Shown here piece by piece: positions 35,540 to 45,441 of a stretch of 64,000 nt of DNA. The stretch is from Ignavibacteriales bacterium (GTDB lineage: Bacteria > Bacteroidota > Ignavibacteria > UBA10030 > SZUA-254): the NCBI GenBank assembly GCA_016218025.1, contig JACRFD010000074.1, forward strand, positions 62,001 to 126,000, read 5' to 3'. The position numbers and the translations under genes are program-made. Positions within the stretch are counted from its first letter, which is position 1; every line of letters begins with the position of its first letter. Under the pieces are notes generated by a model, which did no database searches, was not told the DNA's origin, and worked only from the letters and a program-made list of their open reading frames with translations.

Positions 35540-36193
35540 ATGCCAACAAGAATCAAAATATGCTGCATTAAAAGTGTTGAAGAGGCACAGACTGCAATAA
35601 GATTTGGTGCTTCGGCAATTGGATTGGTTGCTAAAATGCCAAGCGGACCGGGTCCAATCTCCGATAACTTAATAAAGGAAATAGCTTCCACCATCCCTCC
35701 TCCTATCGGCACTTTTCTGTTGACCAGCGAAACTTCTGTCAATGAAATAATAAAGCATCACCATCGGACAAACACGAATACTATTCAAATAGTTGATGCT
35801 CTTTCATCAGGAACATATTCGCAATTGAAAACAACTCTCCCGTCTGTAAAAATTGTACAGGTCATTCACGTTATTGATGAAAGCTCAATTGATGAAGCAA
35901 TCAGAATATCAGAATCGGTTGATGCAATACTCCTCGATAGCGGTAATCCTAATTTAAAAATCAAAGAACTTGGCGGTACAGGCAGGGTGCATAATTGGCG
36001 GCTTAGCAGGCAAATCAGAATTGGTGCTAAATGCCCGGTTTTTCTTGCCGGCGGATTGAACCCGGAAAATATTCGACAAGCTATTGAAGAAGTGGAGCCA
36101 TACGCTGTGGACGTTTGCAGCGGCGTGAGAACCAACGGAAATTTAGATATTAAAAAGTTAGAAAACTTTTTTAAAGAAATTTCCCTGACTTAA
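35540..36193 (+). CDS. trpF: Phosphoribosylanthranilate isomerase-like protein (TrpF)
   Basis: 217 residues. RIKICCIKSVEEAQTAIRFG aligns to the TrpF start, where KICG is usual; the catalytic Cys is kept but the Gly is a second Cys. The catalytic Asp lies in ILLDSGNP. Phosphate binding is by FLAGGLNPENI and DVCSGVRTNGNLD, where 'SGVE..pG.kD' is usual. TrpF isomerises phosphoribosylanthranilate in tryptophan synthesis. No other trp gene is near, and the two motif changes suggest a divergent or re-purposed member. Its 5' end is duplicated at 34212. Confidence 0.78.
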   Translation: MPTRIKICCIKSVEEAQTAIRFGASAIGLVAKMPSGPGPISDNLIKEIASTIPPPIGTFLLTSETSVNEIIKHHHRTNTNTIQIVDALSSGTYSQLKTTLPSVKIVQVIHVIDESSIDEAIRISESVDAILLDSGNPNLKIKELGGTGRVHNWRLSRQIRIGAKCPVFLAGGLNPENIRQAIEEVEPYAVDVCSGVRTNGNLDIKKLENFFKEISLT

Positions 36194-36220
36194 TGCGGAT
36201 CGAAAAACAACGAAAAGAGA

Positions 36221-37219
36221 TTAATGCTCTCCCTTAGCATCACGCGTCATTAAATCGGAAGTTGCTATGATGGGATCTTTGTACTCGAACAGCACTTCAT
36301 AAACCGCGTTGCAAATCGGAAGTTCTACATTATGTTTAATTGAAAGGTCATGAACCGAGCGTGTTGTAGGAACTCCTTCCGCAACCATCTTCATCTCGGC
36401 AAGCACATCGTTTAGGTTTCTGCCCCTCCCTATTTCTTCGCCAACGTGGCGGTTGCGGCTGTGCTTGCTCATGCATGTAACAATCAGATCGCCGATTCCA
36501 GAAAGTCCGGCGAATGTCTCCTGCTTCGCCCCCATAACTTTACCGAGACGTGAAATTTCGGCAGTCGCCCGCGTCATAATAGCGGCTTTCGTGTTATCAC
36601 CAAAACCGGCGCCGTCTGCAATGCCCGCGCCAACAGCGATAACATTTTTAAGCGAGCCGGCAAGCTCAACGCCGCGAATATCATCGCTCGAATAAACGCG
36701 GAAGTACGGAGTCATAAAAATTTGCTGAACCGATTTAGCCGTAGCAATATTCGATGATGCGGCGACAACCGCCGTGGGGATTTGCCTGCTTACTTCTTCC
36801 GCAAAGCTTGGTCCGGAAAGAGTAACAATATTATCTTTTTTTATCGTTGGCAAAGTATCTATCAGGATTTCGGATACGGTTAGCAAAGTTTGGTTTTCAA
36901 TACCTTTTGCCACGTTGACAAATATTATGTCGCCGAAAGCCTGTCCAACAAGCGGCTTCACAGCAGATCTAAGAAATTGAGTGGGGACAGCGGTTACAAT
37001 TATGTCCGACTGATTAACGGCGGATAAAAGATCGCTTGTAATTTTTATATCGAATGGAATTTGAAAGCCGGGGAGGAAATCTTTATTCTCACGATCCTCA
37101 TTCATCCTTCGTGTATGACTGGTGTCGTAAGACCAGAGCGTTACATGATGCGCATTATAATTGAGCAATATTGCAAGAGTTGTCCCCCAGCTTCCCGCTC
37201 CAAGTACAGTTAGGCGCAT
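36221..37219 (-). CDS. gpsA: Glycerol-3-phosphate dehydrogenase [NAD(P)+]
   Basis: 332 residues. The Rossmann start is LTVLGAGSWGTTLAILL. SLKNVIAVGAGIADGAGFGDN contains the catalytic Lys, and GLSGIGDLIVTCMSKHSRNR is the substrate loop. It reduces dihydroxyacetone phosphate to glycerol-3-phosphate. It lies 13 bases after plsY, the next enzyme of phospholipid synthesis, and is the last gene of the long minus-strand run. Confidence 0.96.
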   Translation of the reverse strand: MRLTVLGAGSWGTTLAILLNYNAHHVTLWSYDTSHTRRMNEDRENKDFLPGFQIPFDIKITSDLLSAVNQSDIIVTAVPTQFLRSAVKPLVGQAFGDIIFVNVAKGIENQTLLTVSEILIDTLPTIKKDNIVTLSGPSFAEEVSRQIPTAVVAASSNIATAKSVQQIFMTPYFRVYSSDDIRGVELAGSLKNVIAVGAGIADGAGFGDNTKAAIMTRATAEISRLGKVMGAKQETFAGLSGIGDLIVTCMSKHSRNRHVGEEIGRGRNLNDVLAEMKMVAEGVPTTRSVHDLSIKHNVELPICNAVYEVLFEYKDPIIATSDLMTRDAKGEH

Positions 37220-37232
37220 AAACGGGGGTTAC

Positions 37233-37904
37233 TTATTTTTTATGAAACTTATGAACACGTGCCAAACGGTGCTCGGTACCTTCCAAAAGACGTTTGATAT
37301 TTGCACGGTGTGTGAAGACGATTAATAACGCAATTCCAATGCTGAAGAATATAAGCGTGTTGTAACCCTGAAGTTCTGCTTTAAAAATATTATGGCGGAA
37401 AAACATTGTAAGAGGAAATGATAATGCACTGATAATTGAACCGAGTGATACATAACGGAAAATCGCGAAGACAATTGAAAATATTGCAATTGAAACAAGC
37501 ACTTCAATTGTAGCTAGTCCTAATAAAACGCCGCCTGCCGTGGCTATTCCTTTACCTCCGCGGAAACCGCCGAATAAAGTCCAGATGTGACCTAATATTG
37601 CGGCACAGCCGGCAATAATTCTTACAACAGTAATATCTTCGAACGGAGTTATATTCGTGAACGGTACCGGACCAAACATCAGTTTGGTGACAAGCATTGT
37701 TGCAACATATCCTTTAAAAATATCAAATCCAATCACTGCTACGCCTGCTTTCCATCCAAGGACGCGAATAACATTTGTACCGCCGGCGTTTCCGCTTCCA
37801 TACTTCCTGATATCTACACCTTTTGCAAGCTTGGTAACAATGATGCTTGTAGGTATGGAACCGACTATGTAGCTGAGAATTACAACAATAGCTAATGATG
37901 ACAT
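37233..37904 (-). CDS. plsY: Acyl-phosphate glycerol-3-phosphate acyltransferase
   Basis: 223 residues with about five hydrophobic segments. The three PlsY motifs are present: GSIPTSIIVTK, KYGSGNAGGTNVIRVLG and GGFRGGKGIATAGG. It transfers the acyl group from acyl phosphate to glycerol-3-phosphate in the inner membrane. It is paired with gpsA, which supplies its substrate. Confidence 0.95.
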   Translation of the reverse strand: MSSLAIVVILSYIVGSIPTSIIVTKLAKGVDIRKYGSGNAGGTNVIRVLGWKAGVAVIGFDIFKGYVATMLVTKLMFGPVPFTNITPFEDITVVRIIAGCAAILGHIWTLFGGFRGGKGIATAGGVLLGLATIEVLVSIAIFSIVFAIFRYVSLGSIISALSFPLTMFFRHNIFKAELQGYNTLIFFSIGIALLIVFTHRANIKRLLEGTEHRLARVHKFHKK

Positions 37905-37978
37905 ATTATACCGTTATTATTTAAATAGTTACTATTGATAAGATAATATAAAATCGTAAAAGATTCAAGGGATCTGAT

Positions 37979-38683
37979 TCATGCATGAATCGAATGAAGA
38001 ATCAATTCTGCAATTTCTATATCTTCTGGTGTGGTTATTTTGATATTATTGTACGAGCCTTCGAGGATTTTTACAGGTAAATTGAGACGCTCAACCAGCA
38101 TTGCATCATCAGTTCCGTAAAATCCGGATGAAATCGCTTCTTCGAATGCTTTTTTTATTAATTTGAATTCAAACGCCTGCGGTGTCTGGGCAAGCCAAAC
38201 TGAATTTCTATCAGGAGTGGAATAGATTAAATTATTTTCATGAGATATCTTCACCGTATCTTTCGGGCGTACAGCAACTATTGCAGCATTATCTGTGATT
38301 GCGGCATCGATCGATTTAAGAATTATTTCTGTATCGATGAATGGACGGACTGCATCATGAATCAATACTATTTCGGTACCAAGATGATTCATTTCTTTTA
38401 ATCCATTCCAGACAGAATCTTGCCTTTCTTTTCCGCCATCTGCAATAGCCCTGACTTTATCGAGTTGATAATGTTTCGTCATTTCGATAACCGTTTCTCT
38501 TAAAGCGGGATCGACAGCCAGAACAATTGAATCAACTTCCTGACATTGCTGGAATTTTTCGATTGTATGAACAATAATCGGTTTTCCTGCTAACTCAAGA
38601 AATTGCTTGCTCTGGCTGCCGCCCATACGCTTACCTTTACCGGCAGCGGGAATCAGAACGCCGATATTTTTTCCTTTAAACAT
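37979..38683 (-). CDS. ispD: 2-C-methyl-D-erythritol 4-phosphate cytidylyltransferase
   Basis: 234 residues. LIPAAGKGKRMGGSQSKQFL is the CTP-binding start. VLIHDAVRPFI and YGTDDAMLVERL are IspD signatures. It makes CDP-methylerythritol in the MEP isoprenoid pathway. It lies 9 bases downstream of queA on the same strand. Confidence 0.95.
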   Translation of the reverse strand: MFKGKNIGVLIPAAGKGKRMGGSQSKQFLELAGKPIIVHTIEKFQQCQEVDSIVLAVDPALRETVIEMTKHYQLDKVRAIADGGKERQDSVWNGLKEMNHLGTEIVLIHDAVRPFIDTEIILKSIDAAITDNAAIVAVRPKDTVKISHENNLIYSTPDRNSVWLAQTPQAFEFKLIKKAFEEAISSGFYGTDDAMLVERLNLPVKILEGSYNNIKITTPEDIEIAELILHSIHA

Positions 38684-38692
38684 TTTTTATGT

Positions 38693-39730
38693 TTAAATGA
38701 TCAACATCCCGTCGCCGTAACTAAAGAACCGCCATTTTTCTTTGATCGCTTTCTTATAAGCTTTCATCACGAAATCTCTGCCGCCAAACGCAGCCGCCAG
38801 CATCAACAAAGTTGATTCCGGCATATGGAAATTTGTGATAAGTTTATCAACGATCTTGAAATCATAAGGCGGGAATATGAACTTGTCTGTCCATCCTCTG
38901 AACGCCTTAAGATGACCGGTCGTCATAACGCTGGATTCGACCGCGCGTGCAACACTTGTTCCAACCGCGAATACGTTGCACCTGCTATCAATGGTTTTAT
39001 TTACTATTTCCACAGTCGATTGTGGAATTTCATAATACTCCGAATCCATTTTATGCTTCGAAAGGTCTTCCACTTCAACCGGACGGAAAGAACCGAGTCC
39101 CAGATGAAGTGTTACAGGAGCAATTTTCACTCCTTTCTTTTCAAGTGCCTGGATCAATTTTTTTGTGAAATGTAATCCAGCAGTCGGAGCCGCAACCGAT
39201 CCGATATTCTTTGCATATACGGTTTGGTACGATTCTTTATCGTCATCGATCGCATCACGCTTTATGTAATATGGTAACGGCGTAACACCGATTCGCTCGA
39301 TAACCTTGTAAAGATCGTTCTTGTAATTGAACCTTACAGTCCTGCCGCGGGAAGTTGTATTATCAATCACTTCGCACCATATTTTTCCGTCATCAAAATA
39401 AATTTTATTTCCGATGCGGACTTTTCTTGCCGGATCGACAATAACATCCCAGATTGCATCTTCATGATTCAGTTCTCTCAGAAGAAACACTTCAATCTTG
39501 GCGTTTGTTTTTTCTTTTTTACCGAATAACCTTGCAGGAAATACTTTTGTTTGATTGACAATCAAGCAATCGCCTTTTTTAAAGTAATCGATTATATCGC
39601 TGAACTTGCGTTCGGTTATCGATTCATCTTCCCTGTTTAAAACCATCATGCGCGATGCATCGCGCGGTTTTGCAGGATGTTTTGCTATAAGATTACGTGG
39701 TAATGGATATTTAAAATCAGAGAGTTTCAT
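38693..39730 (-). CDS. queA: tRNA preQ1(34) S-adenosylmethionine ribosyltransferase-isomerase
   Basis: 345 residues. FKYPLPRNLIAKHPAKPRDA is the QueA N-terminus. VAAPTAGLHFTKKLI and ITNFHMPESTLLMLAAAFGG are the strongest signatures. It transfers the ribose of SAM to preQ1 in tRNA, making epoxyqueuosine. Full length and intact. The next gene in the run is ispD. Confidence 0.96.
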   Translation of the reverse strand: MKLSDFKYPLPRNLIAKHPAKPRDASRMMVLNREDESITERKFSDIIDYFKKGDCLIVNQTKVFPARLFGKKEKTNAKIEVFLLRELNHEDAIWDVIVDPARKVRIGNKIYFDDGKIWCEVIDNTTSRGRTVRFNYKNDLYKVIERIGVTPLPYYIKRDAIDDDKESYQTVYAKNIGSVAAPTAGLHFTKKLIQALEKKGVKIAPVTLHLGLGSFRPVEVEDLSKHKMDSEYYEIPQSTVEIVNKTIDSRCNVFAVGTSVARAVESSVMTTGHLKAFRGWTDKFIFPPYDFKIVDKLITNFHMPESTLLMLAAAFGGRDFVMKAYKKAIKEKWRFFSYGDGMLII

Positions 39731-39775
39731 AACTCTTCCCTCTGTAATGTTTATTGATATAGTTATTTAATTTCA

Positions 39776-42541
39776 TTACTTTTTACCGCCTGATTTCCGT
39801 GAAGCTTTTGCCGGAAATTTTACTGCGGCTTGTGCAGCTGCTAATCTGGCAATCGGAACCCGGAATGGTGAACAACTCACATAATCCATTCCGATACGGT
39901 GGCAGAATTCAACCGATCTCGGATCTCCGCCATGTTCGCCGCATATTCCAATTTCCAATTTGCTGTTGCTTCCTCTGCCGCGTTCGATACTTATTTTAAT
40001 AAGTTCTCCAATTCCTTCCTGATCGATGCTCTGGAAAGGATCTTCGGGCAGAATACCTTTCTTTAGATAATCCGGCAGGAATCCGCCGAAATCATCACGC
40101 GAGAAACCGAATCCCATCTGCGTGAGATCATTTGTTCCGAATGAGAAAAATTGTGCAACTTGCGCAATTTTATTTGAAACGAGTGCCGCTCTTGGAATCT
40201 CTATCATAGTACCGAACATATGCTTGATACTCTTCAAACCATATTTCTCCAAAACTTCATGATATACTTTCTTGGCAATCTCGTACTGATTAATTAATTC
40301 CTTTACATCGCCGAGTACAGGTATCATGATTTCCGGATAAGGTTTCTTTCCATCTTTCAATAGTTCAGCAGCACTTTCGAATATCGCTCGAATTTGCATT
40401 TCACTGACTTCAGGATAAGTTATTCCGAGCCGGACGCCACGATGACCCATCATCGGATTTGTTTCATGAAGATTTTCTGCACGCTTAGATAATTCTTCCA
40501 TCGAAATATTCAGATCGTTTGCGAGCTGTTTAAGTTTTTCAGGATCGCGCGGAACGAATTCATGAAGCGGCGGATCTAACAATCTTACAACCACAGGATA
40601 CGGATCCATAGCCTCTAATGTTCCCTTAATATCTTTCTTCACATACGGAAATAATTCATCAAGAGCTTTTCGCCGTTCCGCTTCTGTCTTCGACATAATC
40701 ATTTTTCTCAAACGGAAGAGAGGTTCTTCAGAACCTTTGCCGTAAAACATATGCTCTGTTCTGAATAAACCGATTCCATGTGCACCAAATTGTCGTCCTT
40801 TATACGCATCTTCAGGCGTGTCTGCGTTTGTTCTGATACCCAATCGTTTTATAGAATCACAGACCTTAAGAAAATCGTTGAAGACTTTATTTTCTTCGGA
40901 AGCATCTATCATAGAAAGCTCGCCGCCGTAGACATTGCCTCTGGTGCCGTTTAGTGTAATCCAATCTCCCTCTTTGAAAACTTTACCGTCGGCTACCATT
41001 TCTTTTTTCATTGAATCAATGTGTAGCGTACCGCAGCCAACGATACAGCATTTTCCCCAACCACGCGCAACCAACGCAGCATGTGAAGTCATACCACCGC
41101 GTGCTGTAAGAATTGCCTGTGCTGCTCGCATTCCTTCAACATCTTCAGGATTTGTTTCTTCACGAACCAGTATTACCTTCTTTCCGGTCTTAGCCCAAGC
41201 AACTGCATCTTGCGCAAGAAATACTATTTGTCCGTTCGCTCCACCAGGACCGGCAGGTAATCCTTTGGCAAGAATTTTTTGGCTTGATTCTACTTTCGGA
41301 TCGATGATAGGATGAAGAAGTTCATCGAGTTGAGCCGGAGTCACACGGGAAACCGCCATCTCTTTTGTGATCAATTTTTCTTTCAACATATCCATTGCAA
41401 TCTGAACAGCGGCTGGTCCATTCCGTTTACCCACACGGCACTGAAGCATGAACAATCGATCTTTTTCGATTGTGAATTCGAGATCCTGCATATCTTTATA
41501 ATGTTTTTCCAATCTCTTCTGGTATTGAAAAAGTTCTTTATAAAGTTTCGGCATTGCTTTTTCCAGCGACACTAATTCTTTGTTATGTTCTGACTTGGAT
41601 GATTCATTGATCGGGGCTGGAGTTCTGATTCCCGCAACAACATCTTCGCCCTGAGCATTGATAAGATATTCTCCGTAGAACTGGGCTTCTCCATTACCGG
41701 GGTTTCTTGTGAAAGCCACACCGGTTGCAGAATCTTCACCCATATTTCCAAAAACCATCGATTGAACATTCACTGCCGTTCCCCATTCATCTGGTATGCC
41801 TTCAATCCTGCGATAGCTTATTGCACGTTTTCCGTTCCACGATGCAAACACTGCACCGATTCCACCCCAGAGCTGTTCGTATGGATCGTCAGGGAATGGT
41901 TTTCCTAAAACTTCTTTTAGCCGGACTTTGAATAATGAACAAAGCTGAATCAAGTCATCAGCCGTCATATCAGTATCGGTTTTATAACCTTTCTCCGATT
42001 TGAGTTTTGCCATTATTTTTTCCAACTGCTTTCTGATTCCGCTTTCGTCATCTTTCGGTTCAATACCAGCAGCTTTTTCCATGACTACATCCGAATACAT
42101 CATGATCAAACGCCGATACGCATCATAAACAAACCGGGCGTTACCTCCGGTTTTAGCAATCAGACCGGGAATTGTTTTTTCTGTGAGACCGACATTCAAT
42201 ACTGTCTCCATCATACCGGGCATAGATTTTCTTGCGCCGGAACGGACAGACACTAACAATGGATTTACCGGATCTCCGAACTTTTTGTTCATCAGTTTTT
42301 CAACCCGCTTTAAACTATTTTCAACTTCAGCTTTCAAACCTTTCGGATATTGTCTTTTGTTCTTGTAATAATGAACACATACTTCTGTAGTTATTGTAAA
42401 CCCGGGAGGAACCGGAAGCTTCAACGCTTTATGCCCTGCCATCTCAGCAAGATTTGCACCCTTTCCGCCTAACAGTTCTTTCATACTTTCGTTTCCGTCG
42501 GCTTTTCCGCCGCCGAAAAAATAAACATTTTTAATTGCCAT
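39776..42541 (-). CDS. ppdK: Pyruvate, phosphate dikinase
   Basis: 921 residues. The N-terminal nucleotide domain starts YFFGGGKADGNESMKELLGG. The phosphohistidine motif is GGMTSHAALVARGWG, and the C-terminal PEP/pyruvate barrel ends GICGEHGGDPRSVEF with the catalytic Cys in DYVSCSPFRVPI. It interconverts pyruvate, ATP and phosphate with PEP, AMP and pyrophosphate, either in gluconeogenesis or PPi-linked glycolysis. Slightly longer than many homologues because of a Lys-rich tail. Confidence 0.97.
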   Translation of the reverse strand: MAIKNVYFFGGGKADGNESMKELLGGKGANLAEMAGHKALKLPVPPGFTITTEVCVHYYKNKRQYPKGLKAEVENSLKRVEKLMNKKFGDPVNPLLVSVRSGARKSMPGMMETVLNVGLTEKTIPGLIAKTGGNARFVYDAYRRLIMMYSDVVMEKAAGIEPKDDESGIRKQLEKIMAKLKSEKGYKTDTDMTADDLIQLCSLFKVRLKEVLGKPFPDDPYEQLWGGIGAVFASWNGKRAISYRRIEGIPDEWGTAVNVQSMVFGNMGEDSATGVAFTRNPGNGEAQFYGEYLINAQGEDVVAGIRTPAPINESSKSEHNKELVSLEKAMPKLYKELFQYQKRLEKHYKDMQDLEFTIEKDRLFMLQCRVGKRNGPAAVQIAMDMLKEKLITKEMAVSRVTPAQLDELLHPIIDPKVESSQKILAKGLPAGPGGANGQIVFLAQDAVAWAKTGKKVILVREETNPEDVEGMRAAQAILTARGGMTSHAALVARGWGKCCIVGCGTLHIDSMKKEMVADGKVFKEGDWITLNGTRGNVYGGELSMIDASEENKVFNDFLKVCDSIKRLGIRTNADTPEDAYKGRQFGAHGIGLFRTEHMFYGKGSEEPLFRLRKMIMSKTEAERRKALDELFPYVKKDIKGTLEAMDPYPVVVRLLDPPLHEFVPRDPEKLKQLANDLNISMEELSKRAENLHETNPMMGHRGVRLGITYPEVSEMQIRAIFESAAELLKDGKKPYPEIMIPVLGDVKELINQYEIAKKVYHEVLEKYGLKSIKHMFGTMIEIPRAALVSNKIAQVAQFFSFGTNDLTQMGFGFSRDDFGGFLPDYLKKGILPEDPFQSIDQEGIGELIKISIERGRGSNSKLEIGICGEHGGDPRSVEFCHRIGMDYVSCSPFRVPIARLAAAQAAVKFPAKASRKSGGKK

Positions 42542-42566
42542 ATTTCGTTACCTTTATTGTTTTGAT

Positions 42567-43262
42567 TTAAGAAAAATAATTTGATGCCTGATTTAAAAAT
42601 TCTTTTAAAATATTTCCCGAGAAAAAAGATTCCTCTTTCACCATCCGTTCCGGATGCCATTGTATTAGTTGGAAAAATTGATTGTTGTATCCATCTTTCA
42701 ATTCCATCGCTTCAATAATTCCGTCATCAGAACGTGTTGTTACAACTAAACCGTCTCCGGGTTTATCGGCAGCCTGGTGGTGACTGGAATTTATATTGCC
42801 AATTTTTGCTCCGATAATTTTCATGAGTGAGGTGTCATTTTCGATAGTAACATTATGACGGTTTACGATTTCACCCTTAGATCGATGAGAATGATAACCG
42901 GCATCTTCTACATCTGGAATTAGTGTTCCGCCAAAGTGCACATTGACTAACTGCATCCCTCTGCAAATACCGAGCAACGGTAAATTTCTTCTCATCGCTT
43001 TATCAATGAGATGTTTTTCAAAGTCATCACGTTTACAATCGACACCTCTTATTTTCGGATGTCCCTTCGGACATCGATAGAGAGACGGATTAACATCGCC
43101 GCCTCCTGTTATGAGTAATCCCGAACATTTATCGATGTCTTTTATATTCTCCAGGAGATACGATAATTTAATCCATTTCAACCCGGAATTTACCGATGTA
43201 AGCCATTGGATATAACTATTGAATTTATCCTCTGATGTTATTGTATCAGTAACAGCGATCAT
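42567..43262 (-). CDS. Class I amidotransferase-type gamma-glutamyl hydrolase
   Basis: 231 residues from the ATG at 43262, which overlaps the lpxK stop as TGATG. The nucleophile Cys is in LLGICRGMQLVNVHFGG and the catalytic His-Glu in IQWHPERM. GGGDVNPSLY is the peptidase C26 oxyanion region. The family (PuuD-like) hydrolyses gamma-glutamyl amides such as gamma-glutamyl-GABA. No putrescine genes are near, so the substrate is open. Confidence 0.85.
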   Translation of the reverse strand: MIAVTDTITSEDKFNSYIQWLTSVNSGLKWIKLSYLLENIKDIDKCSGLLITGGGDVNPSLYRCPKGHPKIRGVDCKRDDFEKHLIDKAMRRNLPLLGICRGMQLVNVHFGGTLIPDVEDAGYHSHRSKGEIVNRHNVTIENDTSLMKIIGAKIGNINSSHHQAADKPGDGLVVTTRSDDGIIEAMELKDGYNNQFFQLIQWHPERMVKEESFFSGNILKEFLNQASNYFS

Positions 43263-44320
43263 CACGTAAACCGGCTGTCTATTTTTTCTTTTAACGTATA
43301 TCTAAGCAAACTTTCACCCGAAATAAATGTAACACCGACTTCCAAGTAATAACATTTTTGCCACGGGAAATGTTCATCGCGTTTCATCGATTTTAACCGC
43401 ATTGTATCTTTTTCGGTAGTTATGATATATTTTGCTTTCCGGATTTCAAAATACTTTTTTATGTTTTGAAGTTCTTCCGACATATATACATGATGGTCGG
43501 GGAATAATGCAAATTCCATTATTTTTACTTTCAACTCCGATAATGTTTGTCGGAAGCCTGCCGGATTACCAATGCCGCAAAACACAACACACTCAGCGCC
43601 AACCAGATCGGTAATAGAAATCGCGGTTTGATCTGCACAGGGCCAGACTCGTTCTATTTCATATTTTATACCGACTGTAGGAACGGTTGTATATTTCCTT
43701 AAGCTGTTCAAAGCGGTTTGTGATGTTGCGGTTACATTTGTAAATACAATTAAATCTGCTCTTCGTAATGCCGATAAAGGTTCGCGTCGAGTGCCGGCAG
43801 GAATCATCGGTATTTTGAGCAGGTTTAATCTTCCATCAGCCATAATAATATCAAGATCTCTATTAACCGCCCGATGTTGAAAAGCATCGTCCATCAGAAT
43901 GATGCTCGGGTGGAAGCGTTCCAAAGCGAATTCCACAGCACGAACACGCTTTTCATCAACAATCACAATCACATTAGGAAATTTCTCTGCTATCTGCTGA
44001 GGTTCATCGCCATTTTCAATTCCGCTGCCGTAAATTGCCACTCCGTCGGAAACTAATTTCAATCCGGTTGATGAACGTTTGTAGCCACGGCTTATCACAC
44101 AAACTTTTATGCCGAATTCCTGGTAATATCGGATTAAAAATTCCACGAAGGGTGTTTTTCCCGTACCTCCTGCAGTCAAATTTCCAACGGAGATAATAGG
44201 AACAGGATATTTCTTAACTTTGAATATTTTAAAATCATAAAACAAATTTCGAAAAGTTATAATAAGTCCGTATAACCAGCCAAGAGGGATCAATAATTTA
44301 TTCGATGAAGTTTGTTGCAT
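43262..44320 (-). CDS. lpxK: Tetraacyldisaccharide 4'-kinase
   Basis: 352 residues. The Walker A loop is SVGNLTAGGTGKTPFVEFLI after an N-terminal membrane-associated helix. Further family blocks are VCVISRGYKRSS, IILMDDAFQHRAVNRDLDI and VFCGIGNPAGF. It phosphorylates the lipid A precursor at the inner membrane. It starts 2 bases after the lpxB stop, so the two lipid A steps are encoded together. Confidence 0.95.
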   Translation of the reverse strand: MQQTSSNKLLIPLGWLYGLIITFRNLFYDFKIFKVKKYPVPIISVGNLTAGGTGKTPFVEFLIRYYQEFGIKVCVISRGYKRSSTGLKLVSDGVAIYGSGIENGDEPQQIAEKFPNVIVIVDEKRVRAVEFALERFHPSIILMDDAFQHRAVNRDLDIIMADGRLNLLKIPMIPAGTRREPLSALRRADLIVFTNVTATSQTALNSLRKYTTVPTVGIKYEIERVWPCADQTAISITDLVGAECVVFCGIGNPAGFRQTLSELKVKIMEFALFPDHHVYMSEELQNIKKYFEIRKAKYIITTEKDTMRLKSMKRDEHFPWQKCYYLEVGVTFISGESLLRYTLKEKIDSRFT

Positions 44321-44322
44321 GG

Positions 44323-45441
44323 TTACCTCACAGAAAATAATGTTTCAGCCACACGCCGCGAAGCGCCTTTATCCCCGAGCCGCTCTCGTATAACGGACAT
44401 TAGGGATGACATTTTTTTTCGCTCTACTTGATTCATGAGTAATCTATAAACTTCGTATGCCAAGTTTTCAGGATTTACTTTTGATTGTAATATTTCAGGT
44501 ACAATTTTTTCCCCTGCCACTATATTTGCCAAACTTATGAATTTAATTCGCACAAAAAGTCTTCCGATCAAATATGTAAGCCACGATGTTTTATAAACCA
44601 CTATCATCGGAGTTTGATAATATGCTGTTTCCAGTGTGGCTGTGCCCGATGTAACCAACGCAATGTCGGAATTCTTCATCACATCATAAGTAGCATGCTG
44701 GATCAATTTGATATTATTTTCATCCCGGACAAACGACTTGACATATTCATAATTTAATATTGAAGAAACGCCGACAGCAATTTGCAGATCGGTCATTTTC
44801 ATCAAAATTCTTGCTGCACCAAGCATTGCAGGAAAGATGCGTTCCAATTCCTGCCTTCTGCTTCCGGGGAATAGTCCGAGTATCGGTTTTGACGTATCAA
44901 AGCCGTACCGTTTGCAAAATTCATTTTTTCCTTGAGGTTCGGTAAATGCTTCCAACAACGGATGACCGACAAATCTGGCATCGATACCCTCTTTCAAATA
45001 AATTTCTTCTTCGAAAGGGAACACGACAAGCATTTTATCTATCAAGGATTTCATCTTTTTCACTCTGCCCGGATGCCATGCCCAAACCTGAGGACTGATA
45101 TAATAAATAATTTTCATTCCTGTCTGACGGGCAATCTTTGCGAAGCGTAAATTGAAACCGGGATAATCGATCAGTACAAGCACATCCGGTTTTTTAAGTT
45201 TCAATAAAACTTTCATCGTTTGTTCTACAGATTTCAGGAGCGGCAGTTGTTGAAGAACTTCCCAAAATCCCATTACAGAAATTTCTTTTATGTGATAAAT
45301 CAATTCCATGCCCGCTGCTTGCATTTTATCACCCCCGATTCCAAAAACAACACTATCCGGCTCACGTTTCATTATTTCTTTTATAACACCTGAACCGTGC
45401 AAATCGCCTGAAGCTTCACCGGCAATCATCATCACTCTCAC
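44323..45441 (-). CDS. lpxB: Lipid-A-disaccharide synthase
   Basis: 372 residues from the GTG at 45441. This start is chosen because GAGGAGG lies 8 bases upstream and VRVMMIAGEASGDLHGS is the LpxB N-terminus; the longer frame is not family sequence. The GTG shares its G with the TAG stop of the upstream methyltransferase. DVLVLIDYPGFNLRFA and LLGLFPGSRRQELERIFP are GT19 signatures, and SGTATLETAYYQTPMIVVYK is the donor site. It joins UDP-diacylglucosamine and lipid X. Confidence 0.95.
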   Translation of the reverse strand: MRVMMIAGEASGDLHGSGVIKEIMKREPDSVVFGIGGDKMQAAGMELIYHIKEISVMGFWEVLQQLPLLKSVEQTMKVLLKLKKPDVLVLIDYPGFNLRFAKIARQTGMKIIYYISPQVWAWHPGRVKKMKSLIDKMLVVFPFEEEIYLKEGIDARFVGHPLLEAFTEPQGKNEFCKRYGFDTSKPILGLFPGSRRQELERIFPAMLGAARILMKMTDLQIAVGVSSILNYEYVKSFVRDENNIKLIQHATYDVMKNSDIALVTSGTATLETAYYQTPMIVVYKTSWLTYLIGRLFVRIKFISLANIVAGEKIVPEILQSKVNPENLAYEVYRLLMNQVERKKMSSLMSVIRERLGDKGASRRVAETLFSVR

